From UBA9410 sp036123635 (GTDB lineage: Bacteria; Actinomycetota; Acidimicrobiia; Acidimicrobiales; MedAcidi-G1), in the NCBI GenBank assembly GCA_036123635.1, contig JAZADL010000070.1, positions 1-25,622 of the forward strand: 25,622 bases of DNA, given 5' to 3'. Position 1 is the stretch's first letter, and each line of letters starts with the position of its first letter. Under the pieces are notes generated by a model. It saw only the letters and a program-made list of their open reading frames with translations. It was not told the origin of the DNA and ran no database searches. Positions 15,240-22,074 of this stretch are shown here, one piece after another. Made by a program: the position numbers and the translations under genes.

Positions 15240-17633
15240 ATGCCCCCCATCAACCGACCCTTGCAAGACCTCCGGGTTATCGATCTCTGCCACGGCCGGG
15301 GCGACCTTTGCGGTCGATTACTGGGTGATCTGGGGGCCGACGTCATACTCGTCGAACCTCCGACAGGTTCGGCCAGTCGACATATCCCACCCTTTGCTCC
15401 CGACGGGACATCGCTGTACTTCGCCTATCGCAACACAAATAAGCGCAGTGCGATTCTGAATCTGAGCGAATCGGATGACCGAAACCGCCTGTTATCCCTA
15501 GCGGAACACGCCGACGTGTTGGTCGAGTCGTTTTCGCCTGGTTATCTGGCGAGCATCGGCATCGGTGCTGAGGACCTCGCCGCCATCAATTCTGACCTCG
15601 TGGTTGCATCGTTAACCGACTTCGGGCAGACCGGCCCGTATCGAGATATGGAGTCCACCGATGACGTGATTCTCGGCTTGTCGGGCTGGTTGGCTCTCTC
15701 AGGTATCCCGGAGAAGCCACCCCTGCTACCCCCGTGCACTTTGGCTAGTGACACCTTGGGGATCCTGGGTGTCCACGCCATCCTGGTGGCCCTCGCACAA
15801 CGGAGCCGGGGTGGAGGTGGCCAACACCTTGATGTGTCGGCCCTGGAGGCCGTCGCCCAGATGAACACCTGGGGAGTGCCCCTCGCCAGCCACCGCCGAC
15901 ACCTCGGAGCAGGAATGTCGACTCTCCGGCAAGGGGACAGTCTGATGTATCCCACGGTGCCGTGCGCCGACGGCGCTGTCCGACAGGTGGTCCTTTCATC
16001 CGGACAGTGGCGAGCCATGTGGGAGTGGATGGGTCAGCCAGAGGAGTTCGCCGGTGAGTACTGGGAGTCCTTCGCCAATCGTTTATCTCGCCTTCGAGAC
16101 ATCAACGCGGCATTTGCCAAACACTGGTCCGATTGGCCGATGGTGGAGGGATGCCGGGAGGCTCAACGGCGAGGCATTGTGGCCACCCCCATGTTGAGTC
16201 CAGCCGACATACTGATCGACGAGCATTTTGCTTCCCGTGGCACTTTCCGGGATGTCGACGTCTCCTCGACTACCCAAGCGCCAGTGGTGTCTGGGTTTTG
16301 GGAGTTTGACGGGGAGCGGGTCGGGTACCGGTTCCGGTCGCCGGACCCCGGCGAACACGTGCTTGCGTTTGAGAATCCACCCTTCGAGCTCCCCGCCCTA
16401 GTCGACCTTCCCGGGGATCGGCCTCTAGAAGGCCTCCGGGTAGCCGATTTCGGACACGGTGGTGTTGGCGTGGAGTGCGGCCGAATGCTCGCCGACTTTG
16501 GAGCCGACGTCGTCAAGGTGGAGAGCCGGTCCTATCCCGACTTTCTCCGGATCTTCATGGGAGGTGAGGTAACCCCCTCGTTCGCCTCCTGTAGCCGCAA
16601 CAAGCGCTGCCTTGGTCTTGACTTGAAACATCCCGATGCTCGGGAGGTCGTGGAGCGCCTAGTTGCGTGGGCCGATGTTCTAATTGAGAACAACTCCACG
16701 GGGACCATGGAACGCCTAGGGATCGGATGGCAGGACGTCCGGCGTCTCAATCCGAAGGCCGTACTGGTCTCCAGCCAACTAATGGGTTCTCGGGGGATCC
16801 AGGCCGCCTGGACGGGCTATGGGCCCACCATCCAGACAGCGGGTGGACTCAGTTGGCTCTGGGCCTTCGACGACAGCGACGGTCCGCCGGGCAATAATGC
16901 TGTCCATCCAGACCACCTGGCCGGACGTCTGTGCGCGATCGGGGCTCTCGCCACCCTGATCGGTACTCGGCGGGGATCAGCACCGGCACACGTAGAGGTG
17001 GCGCAAGTCGAGTCCATGGTGGCCACTCTTGGTGACATTCTCCTGGCCGAGGCGTTAGAACCTGGAGCAGCACGGCCGGAAGGTAACGACTCCCCCATTG
17101 GTGCCCCGTGGGGTGTCTTCCCGTGCGCTGGCGAGGACCGGTGGTGCGTGATCTGCATCCGCCATGACGCCGACTGGGTCGCTCTACAGGAGGCCATGGA
17201 ACATCCGGAGTGGGCTGCGAGTCCCGAACTGGCCACCGCCGACGGTCGGCTGGCGTATCGGGATCAGGTGAACAGCGGACTGGCTTCCTGGACAAGGGAC
17301 CTCGGGTCTGTTGAGGTGCAGAACCGTTGTCAAGCTGTAGGCGTGCCCGCTGGCCGGGTGACGAATCCGTTTGATCAACTCGAGGATCCGCACCTGATGG
17401 ATCGGGGGTTTCTGGTGGAGGTTGATCAGACCGGGCTGGGTCCCATAGTCCTAGAGGGGACGTGTATACGAGGTTCTGGCATGCCGGAGCCCCCCTGCGG
17501 GCCGGCACCTCTCATCGGGGAACACAGTTGGTCCTTCTGTGTACAGGACCTGGAGATGGAGCCAGACCGAGTAACTGCCCTTCTGGCCTCCGGCGCCTTG
17601 GAGCAGGTGCGAGAGGTGGAGGAGAATCTTTAA
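15240..17633 (+). CDS. Two-domain family III CoA-transferase (CaiB/BaiF), fused duplicate
   Basis: Transfers coenzyme A between carboxylic acids through an aspartyl-CoA intermediate; the substrate is not known. The 797-residue chain holds two complete family III halves. Half 1 (about 7-380) begins LQDLRVIDLCHGRGD, with LGDLGADVILVEPP, NTNKRSAILNL, a catalytic-position Asp171 in LASDTLG, and RSRGGGGQHLDVSALEA. Half 2 (about 395-797) begins LEGLRVADFGHG, with LADFGADVVKVE, RNKRCLGLDL, Asp558 in HPDHLAG, and AHVEVAQVES. Usual members are single domains of about 400 residues that form interlocked dimers, so the fusion probably acts as a pseudo-dimer. Both Asp residues are present. The ATG has a GGAGG ribosome-binding site 4-5 bases upstream. 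It is transcribed alone and ends at a terminator. Candidate substrates are bile-acid-like, steroid, carnitine or dicarboxylic acyl-CoAs; none is supported by context. Confidence 0.92.
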   Translation: MPPINRPLQDLRVIDLCHGRGDLCGRLLGDLGADVILVEPPTGSASRHIPPFAPDGTSLYFAYRNTNKRSAILNLSESDDRNRLLSLAEHADVLVESFSPGYLASIGIGAEDLAAINSDLVVASLTDFGQTGPYRDMESTDDVILGLSGWLALSGIPEKPPLLPPCTLASDTLGILGVHAILVALAQRSRGGGGQHLDVSALEAVAQMNTWGVPLASHRRHLGAGMSTLRQGDSLMYPTVPCADGAVRQVVLSSGQWRAMWEWMGQPEEFAGEYWESFANRLSRLRDINAAFAKHWSDWPMVEGCREAQRRGIVATPMLSPADILIDEHFASRGTFRDVDVSSTTQAPVVSGFWEFDGERVGYRFRSPDPGEHVLAFENPPFELPALVDLPGDRPLEGLRVADFGHGGVGVECGRMLADFGADVVKVESRSYPDFLRIFMGGEVTPSFASCSRNKRCLGLDLKHPDAREVVERLVAWADVLIENNSTGTMERLGIGWQDVRRLNPKAVLVSSQLMGSRGIQAAWTGYGPTIQTAGGLSWLWAFDDSDGPPGNNAVHPDHLAGRLCAIGALATLIGTRRGSAPAHVEVAQVESMVATLGDILLAEALEPGAARPEGNDSPIGAPWGVFPCAGEDRWCVICIRHDADWVALQEAMEHPEWAASPELATADGRLAYRDQVNSGLASWTRDLGSVEVQNRCQAVGVPAGRVTNPFDQLEDPHLMDRGFLVEVDQTGLGPIVLEGTCIRGSGMPEPPCGPAPLIGEHSWSFCVQDLEMEPDRVTALLASGALEQVREVEENL

Positions 17634-17670
17634 TCTCATCACCGATGCACACCAAGCACATCGCCCCCGT

Positions 17671-17743
17671 GGGTCAGCATTCGAACCGGGGCGCCCTCCC
17701 CGGCTAGCGGGGTGGCCTCGTTCCTACTCGCCTCGGCTGACCC
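17671..17743. repeat. tRNA-sized inverted-repeat element, unknown function
   Basis: The 8-base arms GGGTCAGC (17671-17678) and GCTGACCC (17736-17743) are perfect complements closing a 73-base segment. Inside, CCGGGG and CCCCGG pair to make a hairpin, and a minus-strand GGTTCGAAT resembles a T-loop. The T-stem does not pair, no D-arm or anticodon arm forms, and no CCA end follows. I therefore do not call a tRNA. It may be a structured 3' UTR or a decayed tRNA-derived element. Confidence 0.45.
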
Positions 17744-17760
17744 CCAGTCCGCTGGGTTTT
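17743..17760 (+). terminator. Intrinsic terminator after the CoA-transferase gene
   Basis: CCCAG (17743-17747), loop TCCG, CTGGG (17752-17756), then TTTT. The loop is of the stable UNCG type. It lies about 110 bases after the CoA-transferase stop, and its T tract runs into the stop codon of the convergent small gene. Confidence 0.65.
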
Positions 17761-18058
17761 ATATCTGCATTGCGATCATGTCTTCTAACGAGGTGTAAGG
17801 GCCGCTGACAAGGTTCTGCACGATGCCAGCCTGACCGACCATCACCTGACATCGGGTAGCGCTCTCAACGTCAGGTGCAGTCTGGATGCTGATGGTCCTC
17901 CCGAGAGCCGAGGAGAAGCCCGTCGAGTGAACTTCGATGCCACATTCTGTGTAGGCCGCCATGAGCTCAGCCATAGCCGAGTTGAACTCATCCGACCCAG
18001 GCTTCGCTCCTTGGAATCGTGGACCAAGTTCTGATGCATTCAGGTAGGTGTACGACAT
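17759..18058 (-). CDS. Small protein of unknown function, possible GYD-like alpha/beta fold
   Basis: I do not recognise this 99-residue protein. It starts MSYTYLNASELG from an ATG with a good ribosome-binding site (GGAGA, 6-7 bases upstream). It has no signal peptide, membrane segment or cysteine cluster; two isolated cysteines are present. Predicted order is helix (about 20-37, SDEFNSAMAELMAAYTEC), strand (GIEVHSTG), turn, strand (LGRTISIQTAPD), helix (VESATRCQVMVGQAG) and strand, ending YTSLEDMIAMQ. The order of elements, the 'APD' turn and the 'TSLEDM' ending are loosely like dimeric alpha+beta barrel proteins such as the GYD family, but this is pattern likeness only. It is divergent from menB across a region with a 16-bp palindrome and convergent with the CoA-transferase. 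The clean start, normal base composition and good spacing support a real gene. Confidence 0.7.
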   Translation of the reverse strand: MSYTYLNASELGPRFQGAKPGSDEFNSAMAELMAAYTECGIEVHSTGFSSALGRTISIQTAPDVESATRCQVMVGQAGIVQNLVSGPYTSLEDMIAMQI

Positions 18059-18130
18059 GGTCTTCTCCATTCGCTGTGAAGGGGCGATGCTTCCATAGAA
18101 GCCGAAGCTCTGCTCCGAAACCCCCACTGT

Positions 18131-18146
18131 CCTGAACCGGTTCAGG
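18131..18146. promoter_or_regulatory. Perfect 16-bp palindrome, candidate operator
   Basis: CCTGAACCGGTTCAGG is exactly self-complementary and lies between the divergent small gene and menB. It covers roughly the -35 region of the proposed menB promoter, whose -10-like TATGCT is at 18166-18171. It is probably a binding site for a homodimeric regulator of one or both genes; the regulator is not identified. Confidence 0.55.
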
Positions 18147-18165
18147 CCGGTCGACCAACGGGCCG

Positions 18166-18171
18166 TATGCT
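18166..18171 (+). promoter_or_regulatory. Candidate -10 box for leaderless menB transcript
   Basis: TATGCT (TAnnnT type) ends 8 bases before the menB ATG at 18180, and no Shine-Dalgarno is present. This spacing would put transcription start at the start codon, as in actinobacterial leaderless mRNAs. Confidence 0.45.
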
Positions 18172-18179
18172 CCCCCGCC

Positions 18180-19091
18180 ATGGGTGAAGTCGCTGTCTCC
18201 GAGACGTTCGATCCCGAGCGATGGAAGCCCGTGGATGGTTTTGACCTGACCGACCTGACCTACCACCGGGCCGTGGACCAAGGGACCGTACGGGTGGCCT
18301 TTGACCGCCCGGAGGTTCGAAACGCCTTCCGGCCACACACCGTCGACGAGCTATACCGGGTCCTGGACCATGCTCGGATGACATCGGACGTGGGCACAGT
18401 GCTGTTGACAGGAAACGGGCCCTCGCCTCATGACGGCGGTTGGGCGTTCTGCTCGGGAGGCGACCAGCGGATCCGAGGTGACGACGGCTACCGCTACGCC
18501 GATGGGGAGACGGCCGAAACGGTGGATCCAGTACGGACGGGTCGCCTCCACATCCTTGAGGTCCAGCGCCTGATTAGGTTCATGCCCAAGGTGGTGATCG
18601 CCGTGGTGCCTGGTTGGGCAGTCGGTGGCGGCCACAGCCTCCACGTGGTAGCTGATCTGACTCTGGCTAGCCGCGAACACGCCCGCTTCAAACAAACAGA
18701 CGCCGACGTGGCCAGCTTCGACGGCGGCTTTGGGTCGGCCTATTTGGCCCGTCAGGTCGGTCAGAAGTTTGCCCGTGAGGTGTTCTTCCTCGGTCGGGAG
18801 TACACAGCCGACCAGGCACAGGCCATGGGGATGGTCAACGAGGTAGTCGACCACGACCGCCTCGAGGAGGTTGCCTTGGAGTGGGCGGCCGCCGTTAACG
18901 CCAAGAGTCCGACAGCTCAGCGGATGCTCAAATTCGCCTTCAATCTGATCGACGATGGTCTAGTCGGTCAACAGGTGTTTGCTGGCGAGGCAACACGCCT
19001 GGCCTACGGAACTGACGAAGCCCGGGAGGGTCGGGACGCTTTCTTGGAAAAGCGACCCCAGAACTACTCGGGTGTCCCATACCACTTCTAA
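18180..19091 (+). CDS. menB: 1,4-dihydroxy-2-naphthoyl-CoA synthase (MenB)
   Basis: Crotonase-fold enzyme of menaquinone biosynthesis that closes the second ring of o-succinylbenzoyl-CoA to give 1,4-dihydroxy-2-naphthoyl-CoA. It is 303 residues, the usual actinobacterial length. Diagnostic blocks are FDRPEVRNAFRPHTVDEL (41-58), the oxyanion-hole and active-site segment GGWAFCSGGDQRIRG (86-100), HILEVQRLIRFMPK, GGGHSLHVVADLTLASRE (149-166), TDADVASFDGGFGSAYLARQ (173-192) and the C-terminal GRDAFLEKRP. The run is very like mycobacterial MenB as I remember it, and clearly distinct from general enoyl-CoA hydratases. The start has a TATGCT hexamer 8 bases upstream and no ribosome-binding site. No other men genes are visible. 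A small flavodoxin-like gene follows after 31 bases, probably in the same transcript. The upstream 16-bp palindrome may regulate it. Confidence 0.94.
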   Translation: MGEVAVSETFDPERWKPVDGFDLTDLTYHRAVDQGTVRVAFDRPEVRNAFRPHTVDELYRVLDHARMTSDVGTVLLTGNGPSPHDGGWAFCSGGDQRIRGDDGYRYADGETAETVDPVRTGRLHILEVQRLIRFMPKVVIAVVPGWAVGGGHSLHVVADLTLASREHARFKQTDADVASFDGGFGSAYLARQVGQKFAREVFFLGREYTADQAQAMGMVNEVVDHDRLEEVALEWAAAVNAKSPTAQRMLKFAFNLIDDGLVGQQVFAGEATRLAYGTDEAREGRDAFLEKRPQNYSGVPYHF

Positions 19092-19122
19092 GAACACTGC
19101 CTCCAGGATCCAGAGAGCCGTC

Positions 19123-19605
19123 GTGCCCGATACGCGCACTCTGCTTGTTGTCTGGCACTCCGCCTCCGGCGGGACCCGTACTCTGGTCGAAGCTGCAGTC
19201 GACGGGGCCTCAGATCCGGCTATCGGCGAGATTGGGGCCCTCGTCGAGGTGCGGATGGTCGAGGCACTCCATGCCGAAGTAGAGGATGTCTTGGATGCCG
19301 ACGGTTACCTGCTGGCCACTCCAGAGAACTTCGGGTACATGTCCGGAGCGTTGAAGGTTTTCTTTGACCGGACTTACTACCCGTGTCTGGATCACACCAG
19401 CGGAAGGCCCTACCGCTTAGTCGTCAAGGCCGGAGGAGACGGCCTGGGTGCTGTGGACGCCGTGGTGCCACTGGCGACCGGCCTGGGCTGGCGACCGGCT
19501 GGTGAGCCCCTAGTCGTAAAGGGGGAAGTCAACGACGGTCATACCGATGCGGCACGCGAGCTTGGCGGATCACTAGCCGCCGGCCTGGCCCTAGACCTTT
19601 GGTGA
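19123..19605 (+). CDS. Flavodoxin-like NAD(P)H-dependent reductase family protein
   Basis: A 160-residue cytosolic protein of the flavodoxin superfamily. The N-terminus TLLVVWHSASGGTRTLVEA matches the first beta strand and FMN phosphate loop. The middle ADGYLLATPENFGYMSGALKVFFDR is the typical second flavin-contact region of the NADPH-dependent FMN reductase type, followed by YYPCLD and GRPYRLVVKAGGDG. Its electron partner and substrate are unknown. I chose the GTG at 19123, which has a GAGAG element 6-7 bases upstream and begins right before the first strand. An extension further upstream would overlap menB and adds no conserved sequence. Its position behind menB suggests co-expression, but a role in quinone chemistry is only a guess. 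It converges with the acyltransferase gene. Confidence 0.83.
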   Translation: MPDTRTLLVVWHSASGGTRTLVEAAVDGASDPAIGEIGALVEVRMVEALHAEVEDVLDADGYLLATPENFGYMSGALKVFFDRTYYPCLDHTSGRPYRLVVKAGGDGLGAVDAVVPLATGLGWRPAGEPLVVKGEVNDGHTDAARELGGSLAAGLALDLW

Positions 19606-19660
19606 GGTGGACGACCACGGGCACAGCCACGACGAGCGCTGAAGGTTCTCTGGACCGAGG

Positions 19661-20335
19661 TCAGGTGGTTCTTCCGGCTATCTGGTCCGAAGTGGCCACG
19701 CAGCGGACTACCGCCGCCATGATTTCGTCTGTGGCCTCACGGGCTCGCTCGGCCTCCACCACTCCGACCACCTCACTGCGCAGCACCAATGGCACCCGCC
19801 GCCAGGGCCGGAAGAACGGAAGAGACCGTCCGCGAGGCCAGAACCTTTCGGTTCCGCTGGCCCCGTTTGCCACCACCGGAAGCCCGGTGTCTATGGCCAG
19901 GCGTCCGATCCCCGGGTGGTATCGACCTACGCCGGTCTCTGCCCATTCCTCTTCGGGAACTATCCGCCCCTCGGGCATGATGGCGATGGACCACCCGTCG
20001 CGGAGTGCTTCGGCCGCAAGGTCAAGGGCTTCAGTCCCCTCGACTGGTATGCAACGGAGCTGCCGCAACAACCAGCCGATCAACGGTCGTTCAAAATAGG
20101 AAACGGCAACCAAGGGGCGGATTGGCCAGCCCCAACTGCTAAACGTGCACGTTGAAAGAAGGAGGTCGGCCATACTCCGGTGGTTTGCGGCGTGGATGGC
20201 CGGTCCTGGAGGAGCTGAAGGCCGCTCCCCCGCGTCGACGGTGGTCAGCAGCCGCATGAACCACGCCACCCGGGCCTGGATCCGCAGGAGCGAGCGTTCC
20301 TCGGCGGCATCTGGCCCGTCGGGATAGTCGTACAT
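19661..20335 (-). CDS. 1-acylglycerol-3-phosphate O-acyltransferase family protein (PlsC-like)
   Basis: Membrane-associated acyltransferase predicted to move an acyl chain to a lysophospholipid or related acceptor. The 224-residue protein has the HX4D catalytic motif in NHRSMAD (His52, Asp57), the third-block motif MPEGRI (120-125, in place of the common FPEGTRS), and the later GLPVVANGASG segment. Hydrophobic stretches occur around residues 57-92. The canonical Thr/Ser after the PEG motif is replaced (GRIV), so the acceptor may differ from lysophosphatidic acid. Start: the ATG at 20335, where TACCCT lies 8 bases upstream and suggests a leaderless mRNA; further upstream in-frame sequence would overlap the 3' end of the deacetylase gene. 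It follows the deacetylase by 46 bases on the same strand. Confidence 0.86.
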   Translation of the reverse strand: MYDYPDGPDAAEERSLLRIQARVAWFMRLLTTVDAGERPSAPPGPAIHAANHRSMADLLLSTCTFSSWGWPIRPLVAVSYFERPLIGWLLRQLRCIPVEGTEALDLAAEALRDGWSIAIMPEGRIVPEEEWAETGVGRYHPGIGRLAIDTGLPVVANGASGTERFWPRGRSLPFFRPWRRVPLVLRSEVVGVVEAERAREATDEIMAAVVRCVATSDQIAGRTT

Positions 20336-20381
20336 ACCTGAAGAGGGTACGGAACGCTGGCCGACCCCGCTCGAGCTGGCC

Positions 20382-21443
20382 TCAGGGCAGGTGGTGGCAG
20401 CCCAGAGACGTGTCGTGGCGAGATCGGCCGGCATTCGCCACCCAGACACAGATCGGGACTGTGTCCGTCGGACTGGTCAAGAACACTGCGAAATCGTGTC
20501 CGATGCCAGTCGCTCCCACTATCCGTGGGCTCAGACCATCAGTGTTGACGACAACCTCCAGGCCGCCCTCTGGAGCGTCGGCGTCGTAGGCCCAACCGGT
20601 TAGCAGTAGGTCCTCCCCGTCTTTCGTTAAACCCTCGACTCGGCCGACAGGAACGTCGCCCTCGGCCCGTGTGGCCATACGCGCCTCTCGCTCGTTTCCG
20701 GTTCGGCACGAGTCCACAACCTCGAAGCCCCAGCCGTCGTCTCTGAATGCGGAGACAACTGCGTCCACGATGTGAAGGGAGAGCCATTTTCTGTCGTGGA
20801 GAAGAATCGTCGACCCGTCGTGGCGCTTCTCGGTTAGGTATGCCAGGACCACCGGCACCCAAGGGTTCTGCCATTCCTGCGGGTCAGCTGTCCACCCGAC
20901 GTGCTCCATTCCTAGGGACCCGGCGACGGCCAGCACCATCTCGTTGCGCTCCCCGTAGGGCGCCCGCCAACAGGAGGGTCGGAATCCGGCCAGGTCCCGG
21001 AGAAGTAGTGAGGCCTCTTCGAGGTCAGCCGCCACGTTGAATGGATGCTGCTCTGTCAGTCTCCGGTGATGCCAGGAGTGGTTCCCGATGGCATGTCCTC
21101 GGCTCAAGAGCTCCTGCACGTCGTCCTGCTCCCACCGGGGCTTCAGATTCCGGCCGAGGGGGAAGAAGGTGGCCTTGATCCCGTAGTGGTCGAGAAGGTC
21201 GAGGAGCACCGGAGTGAACGCTTCATCGGGGCCGTCGTCAAAGGTCAAGTGGACCACGCCTGAGGCTTCCTCCAAATACCCAGTGGACTCGTTGACCTTT
21301 TCGGAAGTACCGCTACCGCCCGTCTCGGCCCCTGCCGGTCCAGTAAGCACGACGACTAGGACCCCAGCGGCGACTACCGCCGCCATGGAGAGGAGCCGAC
21401 GGGCTCGACGTTCAGCTCGTGCCGAAGATCCGGTCACCGGCAT
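20382..21443 (-). CDS. NodB-type polysaccharide deacetylase with C-terminal extra domain
   Basis: Predicted exported deacetylase of N-acetylated or acetylated cell wall/surface sugars (carbohydrate esterase family 4). The 353-residue protein starts with a basic stretch (AERRARRLL) and a hydrophobic helix (about 19-37) ending in GPAGA, a signal peptide or anchor. All five NodB motifs are present: HLTFDDGPD (Asp69/70), NHSWHH (His122 and His126), WRAPYGERN (160-164), DPQEW and ILLHD. About 85 residues at the C-terminus (268-353, from GRVEGLTKDG) form a separate domain with GWAYDAD, GIGHDF, VPICVWVANAG and LGC. This looks like the beta-sandwich add-on found in secreted actinobacterial proteins. 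The gene overlaps the end of upp by 32 bases, so it is co-transcribed with it. A start at 21386 is possible. Confidence 0.9.
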   Translation of the reverse strand: MPVTGSSARAERRARRLLSMAAVVAAGVLVVVLTGPAGAETGGSGTSEKVNESTGYLEEASGVVHLTFDDGPDEAFTPVLLDLLDHYGIKATFFPLGRNLKPRWEQDDVQELLSRGHAIGNHSWHHRRLTEQHPFNVAADLEEASLLLRDLAGFRPSCWRAPYGERNEMVLAVAGSLGMEHVGWTADPQEWQNPWVPVVLAYLTEKRHDGSTILLHDRKWLSLHIVDAVVSAFRDDGWGFEVVDSCRTGNEREARMATRAEGDVPVGRVEGLTKDGEDLLLTGWAYDADAPEGGLEVVVNTDGLSPRIVGATGIGHDFAVFLTSPTDTVPICVWVANAGRSRHDTSLGCHHLP

Positions 21444-22035
21444 CGCCGAGGCCCGGCACGATGTAGCCGACCTCGTTCAGACATTCGTCGACCGCCGCTG
21501 TCCAGATGGCGACATCTGGGTGGGCCTCTTGGAGGGCAGCGATCCCCTCTGGAGCGGCTAGTAGGCACAGGAATCGGATGGCGGCAGGCTCATCTAGCTT
21601 TATCCGGTCGAGGGCGGCGCTGGCTGAGTTCCCGGTAGCCAGCATGGGATCGACAACGATGACGGTCCGCCCCTCGAGCGGTGGAAGCTTGCAGTAGTAC
21701 TCAATCGCCTCGAGGGTTTCATGGTCCCGGTAAAGGCCGACGTGTCCCACCCGGGCCGAGGGGATCACTCTGAGTACGCCGTCTAACAGTCCGTTGCCGG
21801 CACGCAGGATCGATACCACTACGGGTTCCTCAATCAATTCGGGCTGATCCGTGTCGGTCATCGGTGTAGTGATTCGAACGCTTTTCAGCGGTAGTTCGCG
21901 GGTTACCTCGTAGGCCAGGAGGAGGCTGGTCTCGGTCAATAACTGTCGGAACCGTTCGCTGGGCGTCTCGGTCCGTCGCATTTGGGTCAACTTGTGGCTG
22001 ACCAGCGGGTGGTTGACGACGTGCAGTTCTGGCAT
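21412..22035 (-). CDS. upp: Uracil phosphoribosyltransferase
   Basis: Cytosolic pyrimidine salvage enzyme making UMP from uracil and PRPP. The 207-residue protein is the standard length. It begins PELHVVNHPLVSHKLTQMR, has SILRAGNGLLDGV, the PRPP-binding loop VVDPMLATGNSASAAL (about 128-141), and the uracil-binding C-terminus PGLGDAGDRIFGT. Every family block is intact. The start ATG at 22035 has no Shine-Dalgarno; TAGGGT (22042-22047 on the plus-strand scale) ends 6 bases upstream, fitting a leaderless transcript. It leads an operon with the polysaccharide deacetylase (32-base overlap) and the PlsC-like gene. Confidence 0.97.
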   Translation of the reverse strand: MPELHVVNHPLVSHKLTQMRRTETPSERFRQLLTETSLLLAYEVTRELPLKSVRITTPMTDTDQPELIEEPVVVSILRAGNGLLDGVLRVIPSARVGHVGLYRDHETLEAIEYYCKLPPLEGRTVIVVDPMLATGNSASAALDRIKLDEPAAIRFLCLLAAPEGIAALQEAHPDVAIWTAAVDECLNEVGYIVPGLGDAGDRIFGTS

Positions 22036-22074
22036 CGCCCCACCCTAGGTCCGTCTTTACGTGGCGGAGCGTCC

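Noticed and set aside
16849..17508. 219-residue open frame antisense to the CoA-transferase
   Set aside because: It is opposite the conserved second CoA-transferase half and has Arg/Pro-rich shadow composition.
17671..17743. tRNA gene on either strand
   Set aside because: The 73-base length and 7-base acceptor-like ends fit, and GGTTCGAAT occurs on the minus strand, but the T-stem does not pair, no D or anticodon arm forms and there is no CCA end.
19606..19660. Bidirectional terminator between the flavodoxin-like gene and plsC
   Set aside because: Only a weak four-base stem (GTGG-ACGA-CCAC) is visible and no T tract follows on either strand.
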